A DNA stretch of 29,160 nt from contig JAHBMJ010001518.1 of assembly GCA_018398765.1 (NCBI GenBank), positions 1 through 29,160 of the forward strand. The letters are read 5' to 3'. This stretch comes from Chromera velia. Taxonomy: Eukaryota > Sar > Chromeraceae. The notes below the pieces were generated by a model. The model searched no databases. It saw only the letters and a program-made list of their open reading frames with translations, and had not been told where the DNA came from. The translations under genes were made by a program, and so were the position numbers. This document shows positions 1 to 10,800 of this stretch, in pieces (position 1 is the first letter of the stretch; each line of letters starts with the position of its first letter).

Positions 1-302
1 GCGGCCATACAGAAAACGGAATGGAGACATGCCGAGAGTTGAATGAACTGAATCACGATATGCAAACTGATACACAGCCAACCACTTCGGCCAGTCTGAC
101 TGGTGTTCAACCACAAAACAGTGCAGCATTTGCTCAATCGTTTGATTGTCTCTGTCTGTCCATCCGACTGTGGATACCCTCTCGTGCTCATGTTCAATTT
201 TGTTTTCCACAGTCGAGCAAGCTCCTGCCAAAAAGCAGAAAGGAAACGAGGATCACGATCACTCACTACTGATTGAGGCATTCCATACTCGAGGATCACT
301 CA
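1..302 (-). pseudogene. Integrase core, continued past a stop and a frameshift, cut by the window edge
   Basis: Beyond the TGA at 300-302, the same frame continues with integrase core sequence, including VSDRDPRFLSAFWQEL and a PQSDGQTE segment that holds the expected third catalytic residue (Glu). Near 140-146 the family match shifts to another frame, indicating a small deletion. It then continues as typical integrase ('EQMLHCFVVEH', 'SPFRFLYG') to base 1. Any remaining integrase C-terminus and the 3' LTR lie outside the window. Confidence 0.75.
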
Positions 303-2649
303 TTCAAAGACTGCCTCTGCCGTCCTCTCTGCCGTGATTCCTGAGGAGACTGCAATGAAGTGAGGAGCTTTGAACAGACGATCGATAACAGAGAGAATTC
401 CATTCACCCATTCATTCTTATACAACACCCTCGGGAGTCTAAATACAAAATCAAGAGAGAATGACTGAAATGCAAATTCAGGAATTAGAAGTGGATGCAG
501 GAGGCCTTGCTGCTTCTCTGTCGGTCTCTTCCCTCTCTGGCAAATGTCACACTTCCTTACATACTGCTGGACCGACACATATATATGCGGCCAGTAGAAA
601 GAGCCAGCCAGTTTCAAATAAGTTTTCTCTCCCCCCAAATGTCCCCCCACGGCTGTGTCGTGGTGTTCATAAATCAGATTTTTCTGTAGCCTTTCTGTCG
701 GGACTGCCAGTCGATCGTTGAAAAAAAGCAGTCCGTCTTCTATATGAAAAGGTTGCACTCTCAGCCGTAGTCGCAGAGGCACTCCTTTTTCAAGATGCTC
801 TACTGCTTCCTTTATTTCCCTCCAGAACTGTTCCTCCTCATACCCCTTTCTTATCTTCCCCAAGAACTCTTCATCTGGCTGCATATACACTTCATTCAAA
901 AGAAGCTCACAGACGTCTTTTCTCTCTTCCTGCACCTCTTTCGTCTGTGCGGCCAACCAAGGCACCCTGCTTAATGCATCAGCCACCCTGTTTCGCGCAC
1001 CTGGGACGTACCGAGGTGTAATCTCAAGCTCATCAAACATTGAGACAAACCTGCACATATGTGGAGACATCAGGGTGCGGTTGGCAGACACATTCACATA
1101 TTTCAGAGACTCATGATCCGACCACACCTTAATTGTATAACTTATGTATGGTCTCCACGTCTTCACTGCAAAAACACACCCCAGAAATTCTTTCGCTCTA
1201 ATGTGATACTTCAATTCTGCTGGGCTCATACGATGAGAAGCAAAAGCACACGGATGCAAGTAACCAATCTCCAGATCCTCTTGCATCAAAGCAGCACCCA
1301 AGGTCTCAGGCGATTCGCATGCGTTCACAAAGATTTCAAACGGGCGGGCGGGATCAGGAATAAATAATTCAACCGTATTTCTGACTGCTTCTTTCAGTGC
1401 TTGAAAACTTCTCTCTTCTTTTTCCCCCCACTCAGACACCTGCTTCGCTTTCAACAAAGTATAGAGAGGTCCCGCTTTCTCACTGAAACGGAGAACGAAT
1501 CTCCTTACCCAATTCGCAAACCCCAAGAAAGAGAACACGTCCTTTCTGTTCTTTGGGGTTGGCCACTTGTTGACTGCCTCTGTTTTGCTGACCTCTGGTC
1601 GAACCCCGGTCCTGGAAATTCTTAAGCCCAGAAAGGTCACCTCACTCTGCATGAAGTGGCACTTTGAAAGCTTGGCACACAGATTGTTCTCACTGAGCAA
1701 ATGCAGGTCAGTGTGAATATGTTTTTTGTGCTCCTCTCTAGTGCGTGAATAAATGAAGATGTCATCCAGAAACACCGAAATGAAACAATCGAGACAGGAT
1801 CGAAGAGCAAATTGAATCAGCCTCATCGCAAAAGGTGGCACGTTCGTCAAACCGAAAGAAACGACCAACCACTCAAAAGAGCCATATCGCGTTATGAAGG
1901 CTGTCTTAGAGATGTCTTCCTCCCTGACTCTCATTTAGTGATAGTACTGACATAGATCTAGAGTCATGAAAAATCGTGCCCCATGGAGTCGATCGATTAA
2001 TTCCTGTGGATGAGGGAGTGAATGCTTATCTTTTATTATAATACGATTCAAGCCTGTATAATCGCAACACATCCTCATCGATCCGTCTTTGTTTTATACG
2101 AAAAGAACAGGAGCAGCATAAGGAGAAGCAGACGGTCGAATGAATCCTTGTTCAAGATATATGTCTAGCTGTCTCCTCAGCTCATCTGTCTCTCCTACTG
2201 ACAATCGGTAAGGTGGACGTGCAGGAGGTGAATGACCAGGCTCAAGTTCAATTTTAAAGTCCAAATGAGGACCTCTGGACGGTGGCAGATGAGAGAGTGG
2301 ATCAAAGAAAAGAGACGCATGATCTGCTATAATTTTTTTTACATCATGAGGCACCTCTGGATGTGGTCGATTAAGAAATGCACGCACTTCAGAGAGATCA
2401 GAAGAAGAATAGACAAGATGATCAGAAGAAAGAGAAGTTGTCATCCATTTTCCCCTTTCCATTCCCCCCCAATTCACTCACTTCAGTTGTCTGCACTTCG
2501 CACTCCTCCTGTGCAGGTGATTGTGGGCGCACCGTCTCCATGTACATGATATGAAACGGCGCTCCCCTCTTGATGCAACGTCTAGCCTGCATAGGATTTA
2601 AGAAAGGAGGGCAATTTTCGTCTTTCTTGTACCCTCCTTTCAAAATCAC
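303..2649 (-). pseudogene. pol: reverse transcriptase, RNase H and N-terminal integrase, disrupted
   Basis: After a frameshift near 2440-2477 the RT frame runs from about 2477. It shows the 'GFIRPSASPYAAPVLFV' entry motif, TAA at 2094-2096, an RT motif A 'LDL' before TAA at 1935-1937, and the catalytic FLDD box at 1761-1772. RNase H follows, but its first catalytic Asp is Asn (codon 1323-1325); the later SDHESL and VADALSR acidic residues remain. Integrase begins with an HHCC zinc domain (540-662, ending CDIC). The first two core Asp residues sit in 'FSLDFVFRLP' and 'LSVIDRLF'. The frame stops at TGA 300-302. Together the enzymes would copy and insert element DNA; two stops inside RT rule out activity of this copy. 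Confidence 0.9.
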
Positions 2650-2724
2650 TTCACGGCGTTTGAAAGAGAACCAAAAAGACCGAATTAGATGGTTGAGCTC
2701 GACGTTGTGTGTGTCACTCCATTT

Positions 2725-3627
2725 TCAACCGAGGATCACGTCATAGCCATCCAGGTCAGCAAGCAATGCACCCACAATTTCTGAATACCCCTGTATGCGC
2801 AGAGGTACTTGAGGTACATACTCACTGACCGTAGTGTCCAGTCTCCCATTCTCCTTCACCGCTATCCGATATCTCATAGGGGTCGAAAACCTGCAAATAT
2901 GGAGCTGCCGATTGTGTGCAAACTTGCTATCAATAAAAATATCATCAGCTCCATTATTATAAAACACTTTGACTGGATTGCCAGCAATCGTGCCTTGATA
3001 GACAAATCCCTCTCTGTAACTTTCATCACCATCATCTTCTTCTTCCTCCCCCGACCCCCCACCTTCTTCCTCAACTTCTCTACGTACCTTAGGTTCCCAA
3101 GGAACCACGACGTGATCATCCTCTCTCTGGTTGGGAATCGTTCTCACTCCTGCCACTCGTCTGGGTCCCACCCGATGCGCTGGTTGTGACCCCCGGGGCG
3201 GTGAAGACGTTCGCCGACCAAACGATGGAGTGTCGCTGAAGGTATGCCCCTGACCCCCTGAAGGAACATTGCTTCCAAACCCCCTGCCTGGCTGACGAGT
3301 CTCCTCCCTCCCCCCCAATGCAGAGGGCGACCCAGAAGGAGAAGGGTATCGAGCCCCCTCATAGTATCTGCGAGGAGGAGAGCTTTCTCGTCGAAACTCG
3401 GGAAACCAGGCTGCTCGCTGTGGAGGTTCCCGCCATCCTCCGAATGGGAACGTGTACATGGCACGTGCCTGCGGGGGACCGCGCAACCTATTCCAACACT
3501 GCCTCATCTGATGATTGGGATCACCACACCGGAGGCAAAGTCTCCGTCTCCATCTTTCCTCCCACAGGGCCTGGGGTAATCTGGAGTCGCAAAGCGGCAT
3601 ACCACGACGCACCCCACAGAGTTCCAT
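2725..3627 (-). pseudogene. gag-pol segment: CCHC zinc knuckle and mutated retropepsin-like protease
   Basis: A CCHC zinc knuckle (C-x2-C-x4-H-x4-C, CLRCGDPNHQMRQC) lies at 3496-3537; it binds element RNA in nucleocapsid proteins. A long Arg/Pro/Gly-rich linker and an acidic Glu/Asp run follow. The aspartic protease core is recognisable (VKVFYNNGADDIFID, near 2930-2970), with the family's C-terminal ILG at the end. The catalytic D-S/T-G triplet is N-N-G: the codons at 2956-2958 and 2953-2955 are both Asn, so the protease should be inactive. A TGA at 2725-2727 stops the frame right after ILG, but the same frame then runs on to 2422, as it would in a fused gag-pol. The upstream in-frame residues back to about 3710 also look coding. 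Confidence 0.8.
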
Positions 3628-3707
3628 CAGAGCCGGTCCAGTTGGGTTAATCGGTAGAGACCCCCCTGGAATTGGTCTTGCCCCTTTGGCCCACTTTCCT
3701 CCCCAAG

Positions 3708-4446
3708 CTACCAGGCTTCGTTGTCTAAGGCCTTCTCCATGGCCTCCTGCAGAGCCTGCGGCTCCTGTCTGTTGGTCTGAAACATGACAGCAGGTGGCAA
3801 ACCCTCAATGTAGCTGTCGAGGAGGTCCCACTCACCCGTCCCTACCTTTTTCAGCTTCAAAGCCTCGACGTCGAACTTGTTATTGTAGTCACTGACAGTT
3901 CCAGTGCACTTAAGGATTGCGATCTTCTTCTTTGCTGCCCTGCGGACATGCTTGTCTCTATACGGACGAAGCAATGTGTCCTTCAAGGCATGTAGGCCAG
4001 TCGCGAAACCCAATACCGTCCTCCAACTTCACCAAGTCAAACCAGTCCTTGAGTTCAGGGCTTAAGTAAGACTTGGCCAGACCGAGTTGACGTTCCGGAG
4101 CGGTCTGAGCATTCGCAAACCAGTCGTCCATGTCAGTGCACCACCTCTCCGCTTTCTCCCACACTCCCGTAAAGACATGCGGATTTTTCAGTGTAGTCCT
4201 GGGAACTTGTTCTCGAACTTCAGGCGCCTGAGGAGGTAGACCACCCTGTCCGCCTCCAAACAACATACCGTCTCCTTGTACATCCATCGGTTGCTGGACT
4301 GCTGCAACAGCTTACTCCATCTGTCTTTACTGCAGTTCTGCCAGTATCTGCCCTTGCTGCTGCTGGGTCTGCTGGACTGCGGTGAGGCCCTGCTGAACCT
4401 GTAGCAGAGTCACACCTACCTCCGCCTGGAACTGCTCAAATGACAT
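3708..4446 (-). pseudogene. Ty3/gypsy gag (capsid region), disrupted
   Basis: The true start is probably the ATG at 4446-4444, in frame with the longer open segment from 4287. The first ~38 residues are Gln-rich and look like a coiled coil. They are cut by TAA at 4327-4329 and TAA at 4312-4314. From 4287 the sequence reads as a retrotransposon capsid region (Trp-rich segment, 'ERQLGLAKSYLSPELKDWF', then 'YNNKFDVEALKLKKVGTGEW'), typical of Retrotrans_gag. The reading frame shifts between about 4013 and 3990, and a TAG at 3708 ends this part just before the zinc-knuckle frame resumes. Capsid would have assembled the particle around element RNA; this copy cannot make it intact. Confidence 0.75.
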
Positions 4447-4494
4447 CAAGAAAGAAAATCAGAATGGGCAAAGATTTGTCCCTTGGCCGAACCA

Positions 4495-4508
4495 GCTCTG
4501 TACTACCA
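4495..4508 (-). other. Candidate primer-binding site (initiator-Met tRNA-like)
   Basis: On the minus strand the sequence is TGGTAGTACAGAGC. It resembles the TGGTATCAGAGC primer-binding site complementary to initiator methionine tRNA used by many LTR elements, but with extra bases in the middle. It sits about 50 bases upstream of the gag start codon and next to the presumed LTR end, where a primer-binding site belongs. Confidence 0.4.
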
Positions 4509-4511
4509 GAC

Positions 4512-4760
4512 TGTAAGCTGTGTACAGTACTAGAGGCTCAATTACGATAAGCGTAAATCGTAGGCAGACTCACATTAAAGTCTGACCTAGCAGAGTCAAT
4601 CTGTTGATCCACTATTCAGACCAGCCAACACCACGATCGAGAGACTGGCACAGAACAACTTTCGCACGCAAGGTCAGACGTCACTTTATTCAGACTGAGC
4701 GCACGTGGCGTTGCGAGGTCGGCGGCGGCCCTATCGCGGCGCGACGCTCGTGACAGTCCC
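4512..4760 (-). repeat. Probable 5' LTR of the gypsy element
   Basis: This block lies directly upstream (minus sense) of the candidate primer-binding site and gag start. It would end in CA at 4512-4513 on the minus strand, three bases before the primer-binding site. It holds an AATAAA hexamer in minus sense (4685-4690) and a GC-rich segment at 4690-4756, then composition drops to AT-rich host-like DNA. The second LTR is outside the window, so the pair cannot be compared and the outer end is a guess. Confidence 0.45.
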
Positions 4761-4769
4761 ACACAACTG

Positions 4770-5393
4770 CAGTTCAGTTTTGATTTATACTTAATTCAAC
4801 CAGGATGTTTATTTTCAAACTCTTCTACTTCCAAAGCAGCATGCTTACGCATGAATGACGCTGATTCATTTAATAAACACAATAATGTAACACCACTACT
4901 GAAGTACTGTCTAGATCACTGTACTCAGTGTACTGATGTTTTGGTTTCAATATACCTAAAGTATTTAACTTAGTATTATATGATTTTTTTTTTATATCCA
5001 AAGTTATAAATACTTAGAACTTGCACTTTGTTTTACTAACATTTGTATTAATGTTATGCATTTAATTCACTGGCAGGAGTGAGATTGCAATTTAACTTGC
5101 AAAATGTAGATCGATACATGTAGATATGCAAACACCTTTGATCGTTCAAGTCTGAGAGGGCATCTCCAACTTGAAGCACCCAGCCGGAAAATACAGAATT
5201 ATATTGCAGATTGATTCAGGACTGGCGTGCACAAATACATTCGATCAACATACAGGCGGTCACAGTCAGGGGGCGAAATTCTTCATTTGTGTTTCTTCGA
5301 TGTCACTTGAGCATTTCGCTGCTACAGCATCTGAAACTTCCGGCCCCCCGCTCGTAACTTGTTTACTTCAAATCCAACTTTCATTCCACTGCA
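4770..5393. other. AT-rich intergenic stretch
   Basis: No ORF with coding character, no tandem repeat and no RNA gene was seen. Bases 4770-5160 are strongly AT-rich (poly-T at 4983-4993), unlike the retroelement on the left and the gene on the right. The stretch probably includes the 3' UTR of the minus-strand gene ending at 5394. Confidence 0.6.
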
Positions 5394-6853
5394 TTATGCT
5401 TTCTTTTCTCCTCTGTACAGCAGGTCGCTTTTATCGTATCCAACGACAGAGAATGGCACTCCTTTTGGGATCTTGATATCGATATTTCCCCAGACGCCAC
5501 AGAGCGCATCGAAGCTCTTGGCGTTGGCTGTCGTGTTCGAGACAAACAGGCCCAGCGACTCTCGGGTAATGGTCAATGCAGCCCCGTTTGAAAATTTGGA
5601 GTCAAACCAGTTGACATCAAGGACATACGGGCTGCGTTGCTCAATGGGATCGTTGTCCCCGTCTGCTGTATTGGGATCCGCAGCATTCTCGTACACACAC
5701 CTGAAAGGCTGGGAAAACTCATCGGACCCGGGGGAACCTGAAGTAATGAAGGTCCTCAGGCCCGCCGGAAAGAATGTCCCGTCAGAGTTTGAATTCGCGC
5801 CACAAGCCGGGAGGCCGGTGACGAAGTTAAAGTCCTGACCAGTGAAGAAGCCGACATCGAAAAGACCCGAGCTTTCCTTCCCGGTGTCGACGCCGAAGAT
5901 GAGGGCAGAGACGCTCCCGCCCGTTGTTCCCTCTAGACAGGCGAGCTCAAGAGTGATACCGTCAATGTCGAGGATTGTTGCATTGACATACTGCACGGTG
6001 CATGCACACAAAAGGAGTCAGAAGCCGTCGAAGGGTGTTCATACAAGCACAAGCGTCTTGGTCCCGCTGCACTGTCAGTGCACTTCAGTTCGTATACGTG
6101 AAGTGCGAAAAAAAAAAAAAAGTTCTCCTTGCACTCAGAGTCGAATCCTGATCTCCAGAAGGAAGAACGCCAGATCCCTCGAACTCGGGAGACAAACTTG
6201 CACCGTCATGCATGTGTGTCAGCAACTTTTCTTTTCCAACGATCCAAATCCTCTCGCCGCAGAGAAACGCAGCCTAATTGCCTGTTTGCCTCTCTGCATG
6301 CTGGACGTTTACGTTTTGCAGAGAAACAAAAGCATGGTAGCCAATGATAAAAGGGAAGGAAATGCAAAGGAACGGATGACTGACCGACCGACTGACCTCA
6401 TCCAAGAAGAGATGGATGGGAATAGAAGCCCCGAATGGTCCCTTCGAGGGAAGGGGGCCGCCCAAGTACCACGGCTTCTTCACTGCCGCCGCTTTCCCTC
6501 CTGCAGCACAAACACACATACACACACGGAAGGAAAGAAGATGAAGAAACAGAAAAAGAGCCCTCTGGCACCGCACCATCGTTGAATGCAAAGACAAAGG
6601 TCAGTCATTCATGCACACAGCGTTGTTTGTATATGTGTAGTCACGTCGTGTTGTTTACATTCCTTTCGACTTCGCGGTCAGTCCAGGCCAGAGGAGTCAA
6701 AGGAGAGGAGTCAGGGGATCAAAGCAACCGACCGAGGCCACCGAAGTCCAGAGAGTCGAAGTCGAACCCGTCAAGTTTCAGGCCATCCAACTTCAAGTCG
6801 GAAAGGGCACCAGAGGCAACGGTTGCCAGAGACAAAAGCGAGAGACTCTTCAT
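5394..6853 (-). CDS. Secreted protein of unknown family (three exons)
   Basis: Proposed exons are 6853-6733, 6500-6397 and 5990-5394 (822 nt, 273 residues). The ATG at 6853 opens a clear signal peptide (MKSLSLLSLATVASGALS), followed by an Asp/Leu/Gly-rich stretch (DLKLDGLKLDGFDFDSLDFG). Exon 1 ends in phase 1 and exon 2 enters with two leading bases. Exon 2 ends in phase 0 at GAG|GTCAGT, and exon 3 starts in phase 0 after GTGCAG. The mature part has four Cys and two N-glycosylation sequons (NAT at the start of exon 3, NTT near the C-terminus). It has no transmembrane helix and ends in GEKKA. I do not recognise the family. It is likely secretory or cell-surface. The exon 1 donor is the least certain; a nearby alternative (TTCG|GTGG) keeps the phase. 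The gene is divergent from the AP2 gene. Confidence 0.65.
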
Positions 6854-7526
6854 TTTCAGAACGCTGCGCAGGAGAAGAGGTTAGTCACCCGTTTACTCAG
6901 ACTGTAGATTCAGTGTGGAAAATTGTGACATTCGGTGTTGGTTCAAGATCTCGATCCGCTGCATGGGCTGATGATGATTGTATTGAACTGAGTCGATCGA
7001 AAAAACGTCTGCACGCGTCGACCTACGTACCTTCCCTCGAATCTGCATGCATGCACGAATTATATATGTGGGTATGAATCGACTCCGTGCGAATGGCTCG
7101 GAAAGCGAAATTTACTTTTCTTGACAGACGATAAGTGCCCCGACTCGCCCCAAAGGGTTTTTCCGGGGCCGGGGCCATGCATGCATCTTTCGTCGGGCAT
7201 GACTGTTGTTGGACGGACATTATTAATATCGTGCAATCAGACCTCGGAAAGTGTGCTGACGCTGTTCCATTCGTTTCTTCTTTCCTCTGCCAGTATATTC
7301 CGGTATGCATTGCCGTTTTCAAAAGGATTGTCGATCAAGTGGAAGTCATTCGTGTGAAGTTTTCAGAAATCAGACTCGAGAACACTCAGCCAAAACGCTC
7401 ACTGTGAAGGTCCTGTTGCCGGAACTTTAGCGCGAGAGAACCTCTTTCAACATCTTCAACACAGTCAGGGAGCGTGACACGGACTCTCATCAAAGGTCAG
7501 GGCCTACCACCTGTTTCTGCACACAG
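6854..7526. promoter_or_regulatory. Divergent upstream region with TGCATGCA motifs
   Basis: This lies between the start of the minus-strand secreted-protein gene and the first candidate exons of the plus-strand AP2 gene. It contains overlapping TGCATGCA octamers at 7044-7055 and another at 7178-7185. TGCATGCA is a known target of an apicomplexan AP2 factor. Small plus-strand open stretches around 7131-7400 follow a plausible acceptor (TTCTTGACAG), but no frame or phase chain was convincing. They may be 5' UTR exons. Confidence 0.35.
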
Positions 7527-7864
7527 CCTGGGGAAAACGGTTGGGGCCGGTTCCTTTCGCGTTTCCTTTGGTTGATTTTTGAGAAACAACAGCTTTTGCA
7601 AAGTGAGTTGCTTGGTGATAAGAGGTGCTTTCCCACACGCAAAAAGTACGCATTTGGGTGTTGGAAGCCTGTTAATTGTTTTCAGACGAACCGTACTTCG
7701 TTTCTTGGGCTGGAGTTGAAACGGAAAGCGTTGCATTTCTCCTTCGCTCCCTGTCTCCACACTGTTGCAGCTCACTGTTGAGATACGCTGTTGATATCCG
7801 CTCTTTTGAGGCTCTTGGTGACTGCCGCTACTCTTACAGAACCAAAGCTGTGATCAAAACAATG
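7527..7864 (+). other. Two candidate upstream exons of the AP2 gene (7527-7602, 7686-7864)
   Basis: Exon 7527-7602 follows TTTCTGCACACAG, enters in phase 0, and ends at a strong GCAAA|GTGAGT in phase 1. Exon 7686-7864 follows AATTGTTTTCAG, takes two bases, and ends in phase 0 at ACAATG|GTCAGT. That matches the phase-0 entry of the AP2 exon at 8438 after a 573-bp intron. The joined reading is open (GENGWGRFLSRF ... EPYFVSWAGVETES ... RTKAVIKTM). There is no family match and no identified start codon. It could instead be 5' UTR or a separate transcript. Confidence 0.35.
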
Positions 7865-10800
7865 GTCAGTCTACAGCTGTGAAGCACAGCTGGAAAGAGA
7901 AGAGATCAGGTAGACGTCTATGACGTGTTGAATGAGCAGAAGACACGGAAACGGACAGAGAAGCTGATTGAGAAGAAGTGAGGCTACTCGTCACAGTTTC
8001 GTTTCGTTGTATTGAGTTTACCCTTAGTCGAGAACTTGTTTCCTGCATTTCTCTCTGAACCAGAGCCTGCAAGTCCTCCTCTTTCTGAACTTGGGGGATC
8101 TTTCGAACACTTCGCCTCCTGCGTTGACTTTGGACTTCTGCTTGCCTTTCCAGCTGCCTTCCCTGCCCTTGCAGTCGAACACTGCTGTCCATTATACACT
8201 GGGTTTTCATCTACCTCCCTACCCCACTCACTTCCTGTCGCATCCATGTTTCCGTCTTGCCCTTCGATGGCCATATTCCATCTCCTCCCTTTGATATTTG
8301 CACCCTCCCTTGTGTTTTCAGCCTGAAGGGACGGGACCTTTTACCCTTGTCTGCCCTTCGTTTTCTTCGTTGTTCCGCATGTCGGCGGGGTCAGCATAAC
8401 ACAATGCCTCTGCTGCCCTTGTTTTGCGTGCGTGCAGAGCGGCACAACCCCTGCCCCACCCGCCCTCCTGTCCGAGGGCGAAGACCCTCATCACGCAGAC
8501 GGAGACGGCACAAAGGAGAACGATAACGGGGACGAGCAGCCGAAGAGCCCCCAATCCGCTGTCAGGGGCGTTTTTTGGAATCGTGCGACAGACAGCTGGA
8601 CAGCGAAGTGGGTCGAGTCAGGGGGCACAATTCGAAAGCGGTCGTTTTCTGCGAACAAATACGGACACGGGGAGGCACAGAAGCTGGCGGAGGAGACGAG
8701 GTTGGGCAGAGACAGGGAGAGGGAACTGAAGAGGGACAAAAACAAGACGGTCAGTCGGTTCGACACATGATGCTTTCCGTTGAGTACTGCTTGAGAAGAA
8801 AGTCCCAGAAGTTTCATGGAAATTCCATCAAAAGAAGGAAGGACAGAGACAGCAGGCAGTCAAAGCAGAAGTCCGCAAGACAGTCATGTCGCAGATTCGA
8901 TTTGTGCGTCTCTTGTTTTCATTCCTCTCTGCCATTCATTCAGTTTCACTTTCTATCTGCCCTTGTACGCGCTCTCTCTCTTTCCCTGCAGACTCTCGCC
9001 AAGCGTCTGGCTTCTGAGGAAGCCGACGCGTTCCCTTCCCTCCCCGACCCCTTTGCCGGGTCTTCTGCAAGTCCGTCTCCTCAGCAGGCTCTGATGCCTG
9101 TGTCGATGTCCCCCCTCAAAGACCAGACCGCTATCAAGGGATCATCCGCTCAAGCCATCAACAGCAGTCTCATGAGAGGAGAAATCGGACTGCATGCAGA
9201 CAAAGGAGGGGGGGCGTTTTTTGGCTTTCCATCTCCTGCCGTTCTGGGCCCCAACAGTCTTCTTCCGATTCCCAGAGAGAAACAGAAAGAAAGCAGAAGC
9301 GCGCAAGAGAGTGTAGAGAAAGAAGGAGAAGGAGAGGCAGATCAGTACAACAGCAACAGCATCAAAGAATTGGACTCTGTTGCTCAAAGAATTTCCCCCG
9401 TCTCCCTTCCCCCCAGCTCAAAGGGGCCTGTGCAGAAAATGCCATCAACGGGGGAAGGATGTGAAATACCTCCGTCCGGTGTGCTTTCGTTTGCGGCTTC
9501 AAGTCTGCCCCTCCCCCCTCTACCGGGATTACCCCTTGCTGCAACATCGTCCGAAGGACCCGGAGGGGAGAGGGAGGGAGGGACCAACCAGACAGGAATT
9601 GCTGATGCAGCAAATTCCATTTTGGGGGGAGGAATCAGTATGAATGGTAACGGGGCGGCACTAGGAGTAGGAGTGGGGGGGGTTCCGGGAGACGGAATGC
9701 GAATTGGTTCTCCTACCTACCCGCCAGGAGGTCTTGACGGTTTCAATCTCCTCTCTGCTGCTGCCGCGCTTGCTGCAGGGGGGATCTCCTTTCCCGGACC
9801 CGACTCTCTCCTCACCCCCTCGGTTGATCTTTCAAAGACAGCCTGCACCACAAACCCAGTAGCAGATGCATCGCATGGAAAAGCTGTTTCGTCAAACAAC
9901 ACACTGGACATCAGCCGGCAGAAGCAAGTTTCAGCTCGGGGAGGCTCCAATTCAGAGACGAAAGGCGTCTCTTCAGCGCAAGGAGGCGACGCGCCGGCCC
10001 CGAAAGGAGCTGCCCCCCTTCTCATTCCCCAATTACGCCAGCTGTCCTTGTTGGCGGCTCTTCCTGCTCCCAATCAAACAAACCAACATCATCCCACTCA
10101 AATGCAAAAGTTCACCAACAAAAAGCAGCAACCCTTCTCCGTTCCGAGCCGACAGCCCTCTGTGCCTCTGCAGACGCCCAATCCTACCCAGTCGAACAAA
10201 GACACCCCCAGCCGAAACAACCTCCAACCTCCCCACACGCTGGCCCCCCCAAGCCAGACAGCCGTACCCACACTGGCGTCTCGTCTCGGTGTCGGGGGTC
10301 CCTCTGCATCCAAAACGCCGAACAATTTCCCTCTCTCCGCCCAACAAGATGCAAACCGTCACACCCTCATCCAACCCCACACAAACTCGAATCACATGCG
10401 AGCTGATACTCTTGCTGTCGGGGGCAGTGGAGGAGGAGCAGGTGTCCCGATGTGTGCCTACACTGCCCTGGCCGCTCGGCCTCACCCGAGGGCAGAGGGT
10501 GAGCAAGAAGCTCACAGCCGCTGTCTGCACATACCGCATCAGAGTAATGTCAGAGGGGTGTTTTGGAACAGAAAGAGTAAGAGCTGGGTGACCAAATTTT
10601 GGGATAGGGGTGAGGTGACCATCCGTTCCTTCTCCACAAACAAATACGGATACAACAAAGCAAGACAACTTGCCGAAGCGCTTCGAACAGAGCATGACAG
10701 AAAGCAGGCAAAACAGCGAGCAGAGAGTCGAAATGGAGGTGCGCAGAGAGCATCTAGCGCTCACGGTCAGAGATTGATTCTGTCCAGAAAAAACTCATGT

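Larger units (their letters stand above)
1..4760 (-). mobile_element. Degenerate Ty3/gypsy LTR retrotransposon, truncated by the window edge
   Basis: Read on the minus strand, the order is LTR, primer-binding site, gag, CCHC knuckle, protease, reverse transcriptase, RNase H, integrase. This is the Ty3/gypsy (Metaviridae) order, since integrase follows RNase H. The copy is dead. I see in-frame stops in gag (4327-4329, 4312-4314), after protease (2725-2727), in RT (2094-2096, 1935-1937) and in integrase (300-302). Frameshifts lie near 4000, 3710, 2440-2477 and 140-146. The 3' end of integrase, any chromodomain and the 3' LTR lie left of base 1. The right boundary is set by a sharp fall from GC-rich to AT-rich sequence near 4760-4780, so it is approximate. 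Class assignment is firm; the exact ends are not. Confidence 0.9.

Noticed and set aside
1585-1620. tRNA-like GGTCGAACCCCGG segment
   Set aside because: It lies within RT coding sequence of the retroelement and has no matching acceptor or anticodon arms.
5394-6011. Start of the secreted-protein gene at 6011
   Set aside because: That start is a TTG inside a likely intron end (GTGCAG acceptor at 5991-5993). Upstream exons with an ATG and signal peptide join in phase.
7984-8274. 96-codon minus-strand open frame with an ATG
   Set aside because: It is hydrophilic and open but overlaps an intron of the AP2 gene. Other open frames cover both strands there, and no motif or splice partner was found. 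It is possible but not supportable.
8575-8991. N-terminal 139 codons of the 1513-codon open frame as AP2-protein coding sequence
   Set aside because: It starts at a TTG, overlaps AP2 domain 1 in another frame, and is explained as part of that exon plus a phase-0 intron (8750-8991) with good splice sites.
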